Positions 43,161-51,901 of a DNA stretch of 64,000 nt are shown here, piece after piece. This DNA comes from Leptolyngbya sp. PCC 7375. Lineage in GTDB: Bacteria; Cyanobacteriota; Cyanobacteriia; Phormidesmidales; Phormidesmidaceae. The first letter of the stretch is position 1, and each line of letters begins with the position of its first letter. The translations under genes and the position numbers were made by a program. Where the stretch lies: the NCBI RefSeq assembly GCF_000316115.1, contig NZ_JH993797.1:1040486-1104485 (forward strand). Reading direction: 5' to 3'. A model generated the notes under the pieces. The model saw only the letters and a program-made list of their open reading frames with translations, made no database searches and was not told where the DNA came from.

Positions 43161-43874
43161 TTAGTCATGGGGCTGACCATCGGGCATGATGGCATGGTAG
43201 AGATTTGCCTGATGCAGTACTGCACCCGTTAGGTCAGCCCCTTTTAGATTGGCCTCTTTCAAGTTCACGCCTGTCAAATCAGCATAGCTAAGATCAGCCC
43301 CTTGCAGGTTGGCCTCACTGAGATCGGAGTGAAATCCCCCAGGGCGATAGTCTTTGCCTAATTTAGCGCGACACAGCTTCGCTTGGGCTAAATTGGCCCC
43401 CCGTAAAATGGCCCCGCTTAAAAATGCATAGCTTAAATCAGCCCCACTCAAATTAGACTGTCCTAGATCCGTTCTCTGGTCAGAATTAGAGCGCAAATCG
43501 GCATCCAACAGACAAGCATTAGCAAGATTTGCATCGCTGAGATTAGCTCCACATAGACTGGCTTTGATAAGATTTGCCTTTTCTAAGTTGGCCTGTGTTA
43601 ATAGGGCACTGCTTAAGTCACTTTCTCGTAGCTGTGCCTGCTTTAAATTAGCATTGCGAAGATCGCTACCCCAAAGAATCGATTCGCTTAAGTTACAATT
43701 TTCAAAATTTACACGACAGAAGTGCGTTCGACCTAAGCGAGACTGCCGTAAATCAGATTGACTAAAGTTTGCATCACTTAAATCAAGCTGAAGTAGCTCT
43801 AACTCTAAGAGTGTTAACCCAGAAAAATCACGCTCGCCAGCCTCATAGGCCTTTAGCAGTTCTTTATTATTCAT
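43161..43874 (-). CDS. Pentapeptide-repeat protein
   Basis: 237 residues, nearly all in A(D/N)Lxx pentapeptide repeats from about residue 30 to the end (for example LRNANLKQAQLRESDLSSAL, LSDANLANACLLDADL and LTGVNLKEANLKGADL). Such chains fold as a four-sided right-handed beta-helix; cyanobacteria encode many, mostly of unknown role. A break around residues 128-137 (RSNSDQRTDLG) marks a loop. No signal peptide, so cytoplasmic. Single gene with no obvious partner; the K+ channel gene lies upstream on the same strand 87 bp away. Confidence 0.92.
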   Translation of the reverse strand: MNNKELLKAYEAGERDFSGLTLLELELLQLDLSDANFSQSDLRQSRLGRTHFCRVNFENCNLSESILWGSDLRNANLKQAQLRESDLSSALLTQANLEKANLIKASLCGANLSDANLANACLLDADLRSNSDQRTDLGQSNLSGADLSYAFLSGAILRGANLAQAKLCRAKLGKDYRPGGFHSDLSEANLQGADLSYADLTGVNLKEANLKGADLTGAVLHQANLYHAIMPDGQPHD

Positions 43875-43961
43875 TAAACCTGTAAGGGGACTCTGATAGA
43901 TTTATATCTATTCTATGCCTTTAGATGAAGATTAGATTGTTTTTGGGGTATCAATTCAGAT

Positions 43962-45038
43962 TTATCGATATTTTCGATGGATTGGGCCAAGAATTTGATT
44001 AAGTCGCCGCAGTTCATCGGATGAGCCCATGACAATTACCAAATCTCCAGAACAAAGTAAAGTATCACCATTGGGACCAACAATGAGTGAGCTATCCGCG
44101 CGACGAATTGCCAGGATCAAAGCTCCAGATTTTATTCTTAACTGGGCCTCTTCTAGGGTTCTGCCAATTTGAGGACAGTGTTTTGGAGAAATCAGAAATT
44201 CTTCTATATAAACAGTGCGATCTGCTCCGGTGAGAATACCATCTAAAAAGTCAACCACCTGGGGACGAATAGCCGCCGCCGCCATTCGTTTGCCTCCTGT
44301 AATATAAGGAGAGACCACCACATCTGCGCCGCCGCGCTGGAGTTTTTGGACAGCTTCTTCAGTACTGGCCCTAGCAATGGTGCGAATGCCGGGGGCCAGG
44401 GTTTTGGCTGAGAGGACGGCATATAGATTCTCGGCATCGGATGGGAGCGCGGCCACCAAACCATGGGCTCGGTCGATACCCACATGAAAGAGAACCTGGT
44501 CTAGGGTAGCATCCCCTTGAAAGGTGATAAATCCCATCTGCTGAGCGGCTTGTACAGATGCTTCATGGGAATCAACCACAATGAAGGGGATAGCCTCGAA
44601 CGCAAATTCTGTTGCGACTTGCCGACCTGTGCGACCAAACCCACAGATAATATAATGACCTGCCAAAGATTTCATAAGTTTACGCCGTTGTCTCAAACGA
44701 ATACCGGCCTGTAGGTGGCCTTGAATTAGAGCCTCTGTAAAACAATTTAAGATATAGGCGATGACAACAACGCCCATTAAAATTAAGATAATAGTAAATA
44801 GTCTACCTCTGGCCCCTAACGGTTGAATTTCTGCAAACCCTACCGTTGCCAGGGTAATGACAGACATATAGGTCGCATCTAGCCAGGTCCAGCCCTCAAT
44901 CACCCGGTACCAAAGCACACCTGATAAGACAACACAGCCTAGTGCGATCGCACCTCCCAATAAATGCCGCCGCGTCCGTTGATAGGTTTCTTCAATAAAT
45001 GCATCCGACAGGGATGAGCGGGGTAAACGCGCTGGCAT
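43962..45038 (-). CDS. Two-helix potassium-channel-like protein with RCK (TrkA-N/TrkA-C) domains
   Basis: 358 residues: TM1 about 27-45, pore loop with selectivity segment TVGFAE (65-70), TM2 about 81-100, then an RCK domain with Rossmann motif YIICGFGRTGRQVATEF and a TrkA-C domain at about 275-350. The overall form matches MthK-like ligand-gated K+ channels. The filter reads GFA where K+ channels have GYG, so selectivity may be altered, although Phe and Ala variants do occur in bacterial homologues. Start ATG at 45038. About 690 bp of repeats and remnants lie upstream. Confidence 0.9.
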   Translation of the reverse strand: MPARLPRSSLSDAFIEETYQRTRRHLLGGAIALGCVVLSGVLWYRVIEGWTWLDATYMSVITLATVGFAEIQPLGARGRLFTIILILMGVVVIAYILNCFTEALIQGHLQAGIRLRQRRKLMKSLAGHYIICGFGRTGRQVATEFAFEAIPFIVVDSHEASVQAAQQMGFITFQGDATLDQVLFHVGIDRAHGLVAALPSDAENLYAVLSAKTLAPGIRTIARASTEEAVQKLQRGGADVVVSPYITGGKRMAAAAIRPQVVDFLDGILTGADRTVYIEEFLISPKHCPQIGRTLEEAQLRIKSGALILAIRRADSSLIVGPNGDTLLCSGDLVIVMGSSDELRRLNQILGPIHRKYR

Positions 45039-45169
45039 AAAGTTTTTTACCTAATTTAACCAACCTAAACGAAGAGCTGCAACCCATAAGTTCCTAACAA
45101 TTCAAGCACCTTTCTATCATCACGATGCATTTTTTTCTATCAACCTTGAGACGGGCTCAGCTTGATGAA

Positions 45170-45196
45170 GATTCTCTCATGAATTAAGAGAGAATC
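45170..45196. terminator. Perfect 9-bp hairpin in the 45.0-45.7 kb gap
   Basis: GATTCTCTC (45170-45178) and GAGAGAATC (45188-45196) with a 9-base loop. It lies downstream of the remnant at 45293-45463 when read on the minus strand, with no clear T-run. It could be a transcript end or a regulatory structure. Confidence 0.4.
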
Positions 45197-45292
45197 TAGC
45201 CCACTATTTTATCTTCAAAAGATACTCAACAATCGAAAGAAGTTGTTCCACCCCACTATCCCGCACTAGACAGTTTTCAGATCTTTAACAAG

Positions 45293-45463
45293 TTAGGCCC
45301 CCAGATTTTGCGAGAGTACCAGGCCGATTCTGTTGAAAAATTCAAACTCATTGGCAGTTTGACCATCGTACTGCTGCTCAAGAGTAAAGAACACTTCTAG
45401 AGCAGCTGCATACAGTCTGGTTGTGTAGGTGAGTGGTGAGTAGGCATAATCTAGTACGTTGGG
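45293..45463 (-). pseudogene. Carboxy-terminal gene fragment without start
   Basis: An open stretch of 56 codons ending in TAA and bounded upstream by TGA. It has no ATG, GTG or TTG start and encodes a well-composed amphipathic segment (LYAAALEVFFTLEQQYDGQT then ANEFEFFNRIGLVLSQNLGA). The composition looks protein-like rather than random. I do not recognise the parent. Likely a decayed gene; the rest of 45039-45723 holds a hairpin and repeats only. Confidence 0.35.
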
Positions 45464-45526
45464 TCATACATGGGGCGGCGGAACGAGCCTACCCATAGGC
45501 GTCATTAGTTACACGCTGCACTTAAC

Positions 45527-45602
45527 TAATCACCCGATTCCCCCATCACTCATCCCCCCATCCACAGCCCAAACCTAGGGCTTTATTTTTGTGCAGTCCC
45601 CA
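45527..45602. repeat. Dispersed repeat, partner of 7457-7526
   Basis: AATCACCCGATTCCCCCATC, then ACTCATCCCCCCATCCACAG and TTTATTTTTGTGCAGTCCCC, shared with 7457-7526 with several changes. It stands about 120 bp before the threonine synthase start. Confidence 0.75.
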
Positions 45603-45723
45603 TTATGGCAACGCCTTAACCCATTGCACTGTTGATGGTTTTGAACTAAACCACTGATGTTCACGCTCAACATATAAAATATGCTATGCGAGATACATAA
45701 ATATCACTTTTCCAGGAGAATAA

Positions 45724-47121
45724 ATGAAATACCACTCCACCCGTGGTCAAGCCCCCGTTCTTGATTTCGCCGATGTAGTCCTCACCGGTCTAGCCAGAGA
45801 CGGTGGTCTATATGTGCCAGAGAGCTATCCACAGTTCTCCGTAGAGCAATGGCGACAACTACGCGGCAAGCCCTACCAAGTGGTGGCGTACGAAGTAATG
45901 AAGCCCTTTGTCGGTGATGCCATCCAGCCAGATGCACTCAAAACGCTGATTGATGAAGCCTATGCAGGCTTTCACCACAAGGCAATTGCCCCCATCAAGC
46001 AGCTAGACACCAACCATTTTCTACTGGAACTATTCCACGGCCCAACGCTAGCATTCAAAGACTACGCACTACAGTTTCTCGGTAAGCTATTCGACCACCT
46101 GTTACAAGAACGAGGCGAACGCGTTACCATCCTTGGTGCAACCTCTGGAGACACTGGCTCCGCCGCCATCGAAGCCTGCCGCGACAAAGATACCATTGAC
46201 ATCTTTATTCTCCATCCCCACAATCGCACCTCCGAGATTCAGCGTAAGCAAATGACGACGGTGCTCTCGACAAACGTCCATAACATTGCACTAAACGCAC
46301 CATTTGATGATTGCCAGACAATTGTCAAGGAGCTATTTAACGATTTAGACTTTCGCGACAAATACAAACTGTCGGCAGTAAACTCCATCAATTGGGCGCG
46401 CATCATGGCGCAGGTCGTCTACTACGTGTATGCCGCACTGAATCTAGGTGCCCCTGAGCGCACACTATCCTTTGCCGTACCCACCGGTAACTTTGGCAAT
46501 GTATTCGCTGCCTATGTCGCAAAGCGTATGGGATTGCCCATTAGTAAGCTAGCCATAGGGACCAACAAAAACGATATTCTGGCTCGCTTCTTCGATTCTG
46601 GCAAAATGAGCACCGATGCCGTTTCCCCATCCATCGCACCCAGTATGGATATCCAGATATCCAGCAATTTTGAGCGGCTGCTGTTCCATGCCTATGGAAA
46701 TGACGCAGACCATGTCATGAAAACCATGGCTGAGTTTAAGAAAACCGGCATTTTTAGTGTATCGCCCGATGTGCTGACAGAATTGCGCAAAACCTTTGCC
46801 GGTAGACGATTTGATGATGACAGTATCGCCCAGATCATTCAGAAAATCTATCACGCCACGGGTGAGCTGATTGATCCCCACACGGCCATTGCCTGCGCCC
46901 CCGGTTTATTGCAGGAGTTACCCAATGATGCCGTCCACGTTTCCCTCGCCTGTGCCCACCCAGCCAAATTCCCCGATGCCATTAAGGGGGCCGTAGATGT
47001 TTTCCCCCATCTGCCCGACTTCCTCAGTGATTTGTTTGAGCGAGAAGAGCGATTTACGGTGCTAGACAATGACCGGGCAGCCGTCAAAGCGTTTGTAAAA
47101 GAAACGTTGGGAGCGAGATAA
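45724..47121 (+). CDS. thrC: Threonine synthase, long proteobacterial-type
   Basis: 465 residues starting MKYHSTRGQAPVLDFADVVLTGLARDGGLYVPE, the form typical of proteobacterial/fungal ThrC. The PLP lysine is K112 in GPTLAFKDYALQFLG, with ATSGDTGSAAIEAC and the PTGNFGNVFAAYVAKRMGLP phosphate loop. It makes threonine from O-phosphohomoserine. Most cyanobacterial ThrC proteins that I know belong to a different, shorter branch, so transfer is likely. An AGGAG ribosome-binding site precedes the ATG. The gene stands alone between repeat-rich gaps. Confidence 0.93.
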   Translation: MKYHSTRGQAPVLDFADVVLTGLARDGGLYVPESYPQFSVEQWRQLRGKPYQVVAYEVMKPFVGDAIQPDALKTLIDEAYAGFHHKAIAPIKQLDTNHFLLELFHGPTLAFKDYALQFLGKLFDHLLQERGERVTILGATSGDTGSAAIEACRDKDTIDIFILHPHNRTSEIQRKQMTTVLSTNVHNIALNAPFDDCQTIVKELFNDLDFRDKYKLSAVNSINWARIMAQVVYYVYAALNLGAPERTLSFAVPTGNFGNVFAAYVAKRMGLPISKLAIGTNKNDILARFFDSGKMSTDAVSPSIAPSMDIQISSNFERLLFHAYGNDADHVMKTMAEFKKTGIFSVSPDVLTELRKTFAGRRFDDDSIAQIIQKIYHATGELIDPHTAIACAPGLLQELPNDAVHVSLACAHPAKFPDAIKGAVDVFPHLPDFLSDLFEREERFTVLDNDRAAVKAFVKETLGAR

Positions 47122-47676
47122 GATAGCGTTCGGTATCGAAGGGCATGGCTTCGACGGTGAGGCTTCGACGGTGAGTTCAGCCGAACCGCTCAGCCGAACC
47201 GCACAAGGGAATGCCCCTACAGGATTGTCCATTTTTAATCGGATTTAATGAATTCGGATTTGGTATGACTTCTGACCCCGTTTGGCTGAGGCATCGACGG
47301 TACGCTCAGCCAAAACGCTCACGTCGAAGCCTGATTCCCCATCTAATCAAGATTTCTAGGCTCAAGTTGATCCCCAGATATGGGCGCTGACTTGCGAACT
47401 GACAAGTCAGTGCTGGTGCGATCGCACCCCTAATCGCAGCAGGCAAAGTTCGCTATCCAGGCCTACTCAAAGCTGGACCCGAGAACCAGAAACCCGATTG
47501 CGACCCGTCGCTGTAAGCTAGGCACCAACATGCTCGCCTATCCCCCCCTGGAGCATGGCTTTAAACGATAGTTACGCTATCGTTGAGCCTTAAAGTCCCA
47601 CGTACCCCCACAGCAAAGCAATGCCCATGGTGTTTTCATAGTTGGCGTCACCTAGAGCTCTACGGAGGTTGAGTTG
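47122..47676. repeat. Repeat-rich intergenic region
   Basis: No gene is seen. It contains GGCTTCGACGGTGAGGCTTC plus GCTCAGCCGAACCG-type motifs (47146-47200, a near copy of 8560-8620), a CCCCTACAGGATTGTCCATT segment resembling 7250-7285, a degenerate palindromic repeat at 47280-47332, a HIP1 site, and a perfect hairpin AACGATAG-TTACG-CTATCGTT (47564-47584). The region appears to be a landing zone for small repeats after thrC. Confidence 0.75.
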
Positions 47677-48234
47677 ATGCAGATTCCGTCCAATAGCGTC
47701 CTCATTATTATTGATGTGCAAAAGGCTATTGATCATCCCAGTTGGGGACGACGCAATAATCAACAAGCTGAGGCAAATATTGCAAAACTGCTGAGTGCCT
47801 GGCGTGCTAATCAGCGTCCTATTGTTCATGTTCGTCATCTTTCAACCGATCCTAACTCCACCTACCGTCCAGGACAGCAAGGGTGCGATTTTAAGGATAT
47901 TGTGATTCCTAACCGTGGTGAGAAAATTGTTAGCAAACACGTAAATTGTGCTTTTATTGGTACCGATTTAGAACAGTGGCTAAGACAAAATAACTATCAG
48001 ACCCTAATAGTCACAGGAGTAATCACAAACAATTCCGTTGAGGCAACTGTTAGAGTTGCAGGTAACCTTAATTTTGATACCTATGTTGTTTCAGATGCCA
48101 CAGCGACGTTTGACAAGCTCGATTTAGAGCAAAATCTACACCCAGCTGAGCGAGTACACGCCCTTGCCTTAGCCAATATGCATCAAGAGTACGCAACAGT
48201 AGTCGACACCCCAACCATACTAGATAGCGTATAG
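47677..48234 (+). CDS. Isochorismatase-like (cysteine hydrolase) protein with Ser at the Cys position
   Basis: About 185 residues from the ATG at 47677, three bases after a TTG alternative, with GGAGG upstream. The fold is clear: SVLIIIDVQKAID with D13, Lys87 in KIVSKHVNCAF, and TGVITNNSVEATVRVAG where family members usually have Cys. Here it is Ser120, so the standard thiol amidase mechanism is not expected unless Ser substitutes. A TNNSVEAT form does recur among homologues. It probably acts on, or descends from enzymes acting on, small amides such as nicotinamide or ureidoacrylate. The next gene is DUF2267. Confidence 0.82.
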   Translation: MQIPSNSVLIIIDVQKAIDHPSWGRRNNQQAEANIAKLLSAWRANQRPIVHVRHLSTDPNSTYRPGQQGCDFKDIVIPNRGEKIVSKHVNCAFIGTDLEQWLRQNNYQTLIVTGVITNNSVEATVRVAGNLNFDTYVVSDATATFDKLDLEQNLHPAERVHALALANMHQEYATVVDTPTILDSV

Positions 48235-48320
48235 TTCTTGTTGTTTGAAATCTTCCATACAATCAATCGCCAAAAGTTTCGTTATAATCAAGTAGACGTT
48301 ATTAGCAATAGCTAGTGAGT

Positions 48321-48345
48321 ATTATCGAAAATTAAAATCGATAAT
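48321..48345. promoter_or_regulatory. Inverted repeat upstream of the DUF2267 gene
   Basis: ATTATCGA (48321-48328) and TCGATAAT (48338-48345) flank nine A/T bases, ending 14 bases before the ATG at 48360 and just before the AGGAGG ribosome-binding site. It could be an operator or a hairpin that shields the ribosome-binding site. Confidence 0.55.
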
Positions 48346-48359
48346 ATCAGGAGGATGTC

Positions 48360-48791
48360 ATGGCGGGAGCAGCTATCAACGAATCTCAGAAAGGCTTTTT
48401 AGAGCAGGTAATGCAAAAGGCTAACTTCCCCGACATCTATGATGCTCGTGACACTACTGTTGTTGTGTTTCGAACCATGCGTGACATGATGACAACTGAA
48501 GCATCTGATCGCATTGAGGCGGCCTTTAGCAATCAAGAGATTGCCAAGCTCTGGCGAGACGATAATCCGATTGTGAGATTGATTAGTCGATTGCGCCCCC
48601 CACTTAAAATTGACTCCGAAATCTTTATGCGTCGCATTACCCAAGAAGGCAGTGTTCCCAAAGATGTCACTCCCCAGGGTGTGACTATCGCTGTTTTCTC
48701 AACCGTAAGAAATGAACTGCCCACAGACATTGTGCAAGAAATTTCTGATTATCTTCCAGACGGAGTTAAGGTTTTGTGGGAGCAGCTATAG
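48360..48791 (+). CDS. DUF2267 family protein
   Basis: 143 residues resembling the DUF2267 domain: FLEQVMQKANFPDIYDARDTTVVVFRTMRDMMTTEASDRIEAAF in the first half and FMRRITQEGSVPKDVTPQGVTIAVFSTVRNELPTDIVQEISDYLP in the second, two related helical units of about 60 residues. The family has no known activity; members often accompany stress genes. No signal peptide. A perfect AGGAGG precedes the ATG, so strong translation is expected, and an inverted repeat overlaps the leader. Confidence 0.8.
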   Translation: MAGAAINESQKGFLEQVMQKANFPDIYDARDTTVVVFRTMRDMMTTEASDRIEAAFSNQEIAKLWRDDNPIVRLISRLRPPLKIDSEIFMRRITQEGSVPKDVTPQGVTIAVFSTVRNELPTDIVQEISDYLPDGVKVLWEQL

Positions 48792-49012
48792 GAGTACTAG
48801 AATTAAGTTTCATCAGCCACTTTTTTGCTTAGGTGTTTTCTCAAAAAGACTATACCGGTTAAAGGCATAATTGGGAGAACACAAATATTTTCATAAAAGG
48901 GAGCCTGGATAACTGGTAGCTTCTTTATCAGAAATGTCCTTACACTAGCCTGAGCCCTTTGTTAAAGAGTAACACTATGGTTTAACGTATCTGTAGGTTT
49001 TATCAGATTGTT

Positions 49013-49480
49013 ATGCCAGAAAAGACTTTGACAATTCGTGAGGCTGTCAAAAGTGATGACGTTATCATTGCCAAGCATTTGTGTCAGCTTGCTCTCGAAC
49101 TGGGTGTTACATCTGATTCTATTCGACACGACTGGTTAGAAAAAACAACTCGATTTATTAAGCGCGCGCGTGACGAGCTTTGTTATCGAGGGTTTATGGC
49201 TGAAATTAATGGCCAAGTTATTGGTTCAGCCAGCTGTCAAATCTTGGAACTTTACCCCATGGTGAGTGAAGCGTATCAGAAAGGATACATCTGGGGGCTA
49301 TATGTAGAGCCCAATTATCGTAGACAAGGTGTGGCGACCAAGCTGATGGATCAATCTGTGATCTACTTGAAAGACATTGGTTGTACAAAAGCTGTTTTAC
49401 ACGCCTCTGACACAGGTAAGCTGTTATATTCCGGTTTAGGCTATGTAGAAAGCAATGAAATGGTCTTGAACCTAGAATAG
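49013..49480 (+). CDS. GNAT-family N-acetyltransferase
   Basis: 155 residues with the GNAT core: strand MAEINGQVIGSASCQIL, strand YIWGLYVEPNYRRQGVATKLMDQSV (acetyl-CoA loop R-R-Q-G-V-A), and the C-terminal LLYSGLGYVESNEMVL. The acceptor could be an amino group on a small molecule or a protein; it cannot be told. ATG at 49013. Single gene. The downstream gap to 50089 contains a broken zinc-finger gene on the other strand. Confidence 0.85.
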   Translation: MPEKTLTIREAVKSDDVIIAKHLCQLALELGVTSDSIRHDWLEKTTRFIKRARDELCYRGFMAEINGQVIGSASCQILELYPMVSEAYQKGYIWGLYVEPNYRRQGVATKLMDQSVIYLKDIGCTKAVLHASDTGKLLYSGLGYVESNEMVLNLE

Positions 49481-49542
49481 CAGCCGGTTCACAGGGACCC
49501 ATGACAATCTGAATGTGTAAAAGCCAGGTACCTTATAATCCT

Positions 49543-49752
49543 TTAGCCAGAAGCTTTTGATGTAGAGATACCTTCTAAATCTGCATGGTGACTGACAATT
49601 TGATGGCAGATATCAATACACTCATTGCAGATGTAGGCAGGTGTTGCATCTAACGTTGAACCTGCAATCAGTAAATTAACGTCAGTCTGACTCTTGCCAC
49701 AAAATGAGCAGCAAAATTTTGTAGGTATCTAAGCAGTATGATGAGTAGACAT
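49543..49752 (-). pseudogene. ClpX-type C4 zinc-finger protein interrupted by a nonsense codon
   Basis: From an ATG at 49752, seven bases after an AGGAGA ribosome-binding site, the frame reads MSTHHTA, then TAG (49731-49729), then [21 protein letters not shown] and [20 protein letters not shown] to a TAA at 49545-49543. The post-stop part has the ClpX N-terminal zinc-binding pattern C-x2-C...C-x2-C (CSFCGKSQ and YICNEC) of small stand-alone ClpX-zinc-finger proteins. After the stop there is no ATG, GTG or TTG before the first Cys, so reinitiation is unlikely. A single C-to-T change (CAG to TAG) would explain it; a sequencing error is the alternative. Confidence 0.75.
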
Positions 49753-50089
49753 TGTTTTATTCTCCTGCAATATTTAAGTGATCCGCCACTGCTTTTAAGC
49801 CGCGTTGTTCTTCATAGCACAGCAACGTGGCTAATGTTTTTTTTCAGACAGTTAATCAACTGCATTCAGAACAGTAGTCCGCAGTTCCCCTTGTTCGGCC
49901 ATTTGCTGAGGAGAGGCTGACCTGCCAATTCATGGTTCATCGCCATAGCCAGAGTGAGTTGCCAAATCGAATGAAATATTTAGTTAGGAGGATAAGGCAG
50001 TTAGTGGTAAGTTTTTATGGATTTTGATGTGTTTGAATCAAAGCTCTAGCTAGCACGTCGAGAGTAGCAGCCCATTTGTTGATAGCCCA

Positions 50090-50545
50090 ATGACTGTTCT
50101 GAATCAGCCTAATCCCAAAAGTCATGGACTAAAGCTAGGATGCTTGGGGTGTGCTGGCATACTTGCAATTATCATCGGCCTCGGCAGTCTATGGCTCTTG
50201 GCTCCTAACTGGGTCGAAAACCATAACCCGTTCATGCAGCAACATATGATCGATGTGGCCTGGGAATGGGGAAATTTTGCGCCTATCCCACCCGAGGCGA
50301 CGGATTTGCAGATTATGACATCGGGTAGCTCATTTTCTAGAACCTTTAGGGGCTCATTTTCCGCTGAGCGTTCGATTCTAGAAAAGTGGATTCAAGACTC
50401 GCCAGGATTGAATTTAGACGAAGGGACCCGATTGGAGTCGGGCAAACTTCGCTATACCATTAGCCCCAACGGTGGAGCTGGCTTTGGCTCAGTCGATCTT
50501 GATCCTCAAGGAAATATGATTTATTTCACTGTCTCGTGGAGTTAA
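50090..50545 (+). CDS. Membrane-anchored hypothetical protein
   Basis: 151 residues: a short cytoplasmic N-terminus, one hydrophobic helix at about 17-38 (GCLGCAGILAIIIGLGSLWLL), then an extracytoplasmic domain with PPEATDLQIMTSGSSFSRTFRGSF and ERSILEKWIQDSPGL. The GCLGCAG segment could be a lipobox-like or simply helical motif. The C-terminal part resembles small sensor or carrier domains, but I do not recognise the family. Start ATG at 50090. Confidence 0.7.
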   Translation: MTVLNQPNPKSHGLKLGCLGCAGILAIIIGLGSLWLLAPNWVENHNPFMQQHMIDVAWEWGNFAPIPPEATDLQIMTSGSSFSRTFRGSFSAERSILEKWIQDSPGLNLDEGTRLESGKLRYTISPNGGAGFGSVDLDPQGNMIYFTVSWS

Positions 50546-50681
50546 TCGACGGCTCTAGCATCCAGTGATGGAGATGGTGCGCTTTTGTAACAGCCATACC
50601 GTCAACCCAGTCTGAGCGATAGGCGATGGCCTGCCCCCGCCAAGTACCCAGGAGCTGATCCAATTTGCAAAGGGTATCCCA

Positions 50682-51188
50682 ATGATTACTCTACGTCCTG
50701 CCACATCTGACGATTTGATTCTACTGCGTCACTGGGACGAACAGCCCCATGTAATCGCCTCCGATCCTGATGATGACTGGCAGTGGGAGGTAGAACTCAG
50801 CCGCTCACCGACCTGGCGTGAGCAGTTGATTGCTGAACTGGATGGGCGACCCATTGGCTGTATTCAGATTATTGATCCAGCCCTGGAAGAGAGCCACTAT
50901 TGGGGCGACGTGCCTGCCAATTTGAAGGCTATCGACATTTGGATTGGTGCGGCTTCTGACCTGGGCAAAGGCTATGGAACGCAAATGATGCGTCTGGCGC
51001 TGACCCGCTGTTTTACCGACTCAGCTGTGGTGGCTGTGCTGATTGATCCATTGGTTAGCAACACCCGAGCCCACCGATTTTATGAACGGCTAGGCTTTCA
51101 GCAAATCGAGCGTCGTCAGTTTGGAGGCAGTGACTGTTTTGTTTATCGCCTCAATCGAGAGGGTTGGGACAGTTTGAATCGGGAGTAG
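50682..51188 (+). CDS. GNAT acetyltransferase, aminoglycoside 6'-N-acetyltransferase-like
   Basis: 168 residues. The start MITLRPATSDDLILLRHWDEQPHVIASDPDDDWQWEVEL and the body IDIWIGAASDLGKGYGTQMMRLALTRCF, then VSNTRAHRFYERLGFQQIERR, follow the AAC(6')/Acetyltransf_8 pattern. The acetyl-CoA loop is GKGYGT. It may acetylate an amino-group compound; true drug resistance cannot be claimed from sequence. Single gene between two hypothetical proteins. Confidence 0.85.
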   Translation: MITLRPATSDDLILLRHWDEQPHVIASDPDDDWQWEVELSRSPTWREQLIAELDGRPIGCIQIIDPALEESHYWGDVPANLKAIDIWIGAASDLGKGYGTQMMRLALTRCFTDSAVVAVLIDPLVSNTRAHRFYERLGFQQIERRQFGGSDCFVYRLNREGWDSLNRE

Positions 51189-51248
51189 TGTTCGAGTTAT
51201 GTTAGCCTCACTAACGCTGCAATCAGAAAGGATAGATAAGCAAGAATT

Positions 51249-51797
51249 ATGCAATTGGTAATAGCTATCGTATCGGGGCTAATTACATTGTTGGCATCGT
51301 CCTTAATCGCGGTTTATCAATCCCGTACTGAATTCCGCAGGCTGACGAAACAATTAGAACAGACCTACACAACGTCACTCTTTGACAAACGATTGGAGGT
51401 CTATCCTGTTCTGTTTAAGGCCCTGAATCAGCTCAACCATAAAATTGAATATAGTTCGCCTGACAAACAACAGCTCATCGAATTTCAACGCCAATATGAT
51501 GAGTGGATTTCTGCCCATGCCATTTTGCTAACACCCACGACAGCCAAGGTGATTTGGGGATATCACAACTATCTTATTGAGCTGCTAGAAGAAAATTACG
51601 AAGGCTCCATCCCCCTGGAACAATGGATCGAAATACGAAATATTCAGATTGTTATTGGTAAATTTTTACGGGCAGAAATTGGCGTGTTTGATACTACAGC
51701 AGCAGGCATTCCCGAACTGGAGAGACCCCATGTTAAAGCCATTATCAATCAGCTGCAGCGGAGTTCTCAAAAGATTCGTAATCGATTTGGCTATTGA
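51249..51797 (+). CDS. Hypothetical protein with N-terminal membrane helix
   Basis: 182 residues. Residues 1-20 form one hydrophobic segment (MQLVIAIVSGLITLLASSLI), followed by a basic helical domain (YQSRTEFRRLTKQLEQTYTTSLFDKRLEVYPVLFKALNQLN) of coiled-coil character. The pattern resembles membrane-anchored proteins of unknown role seen in many bacteria. No motifs recognised. ATG at 51249; the gap before it is only 60 bp, so it may share a transcript with the acetyltransferase. Confidence 0.7.
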   Translation: MQLVIAIVSGLITLLASSLIAVYQSRTEFRRLTKQLEQTYTTSLFDKRLEVYPVLFKALNQLNHKIEYSSPDKQQLIEFQRQYDEWISAHAILLTPTTAKVIWGYHNYLIELLEENYEGSIPLEQWIEIRNIQIVIGKFLRAEIGVFDTTAAGIPELERPHVKAIINQLQRSSQKIRNRFGY

Positions 51798-51901
51798 GCC
51801 ATGGGTGAGCACATTGTGCCTGGGGGATAGGTCAGGATTCAAACTGATTTGAATCAGATCTAAGATGCTCGTATCACAGTTCTGGTTTACTCGAACCCAC
51901 C

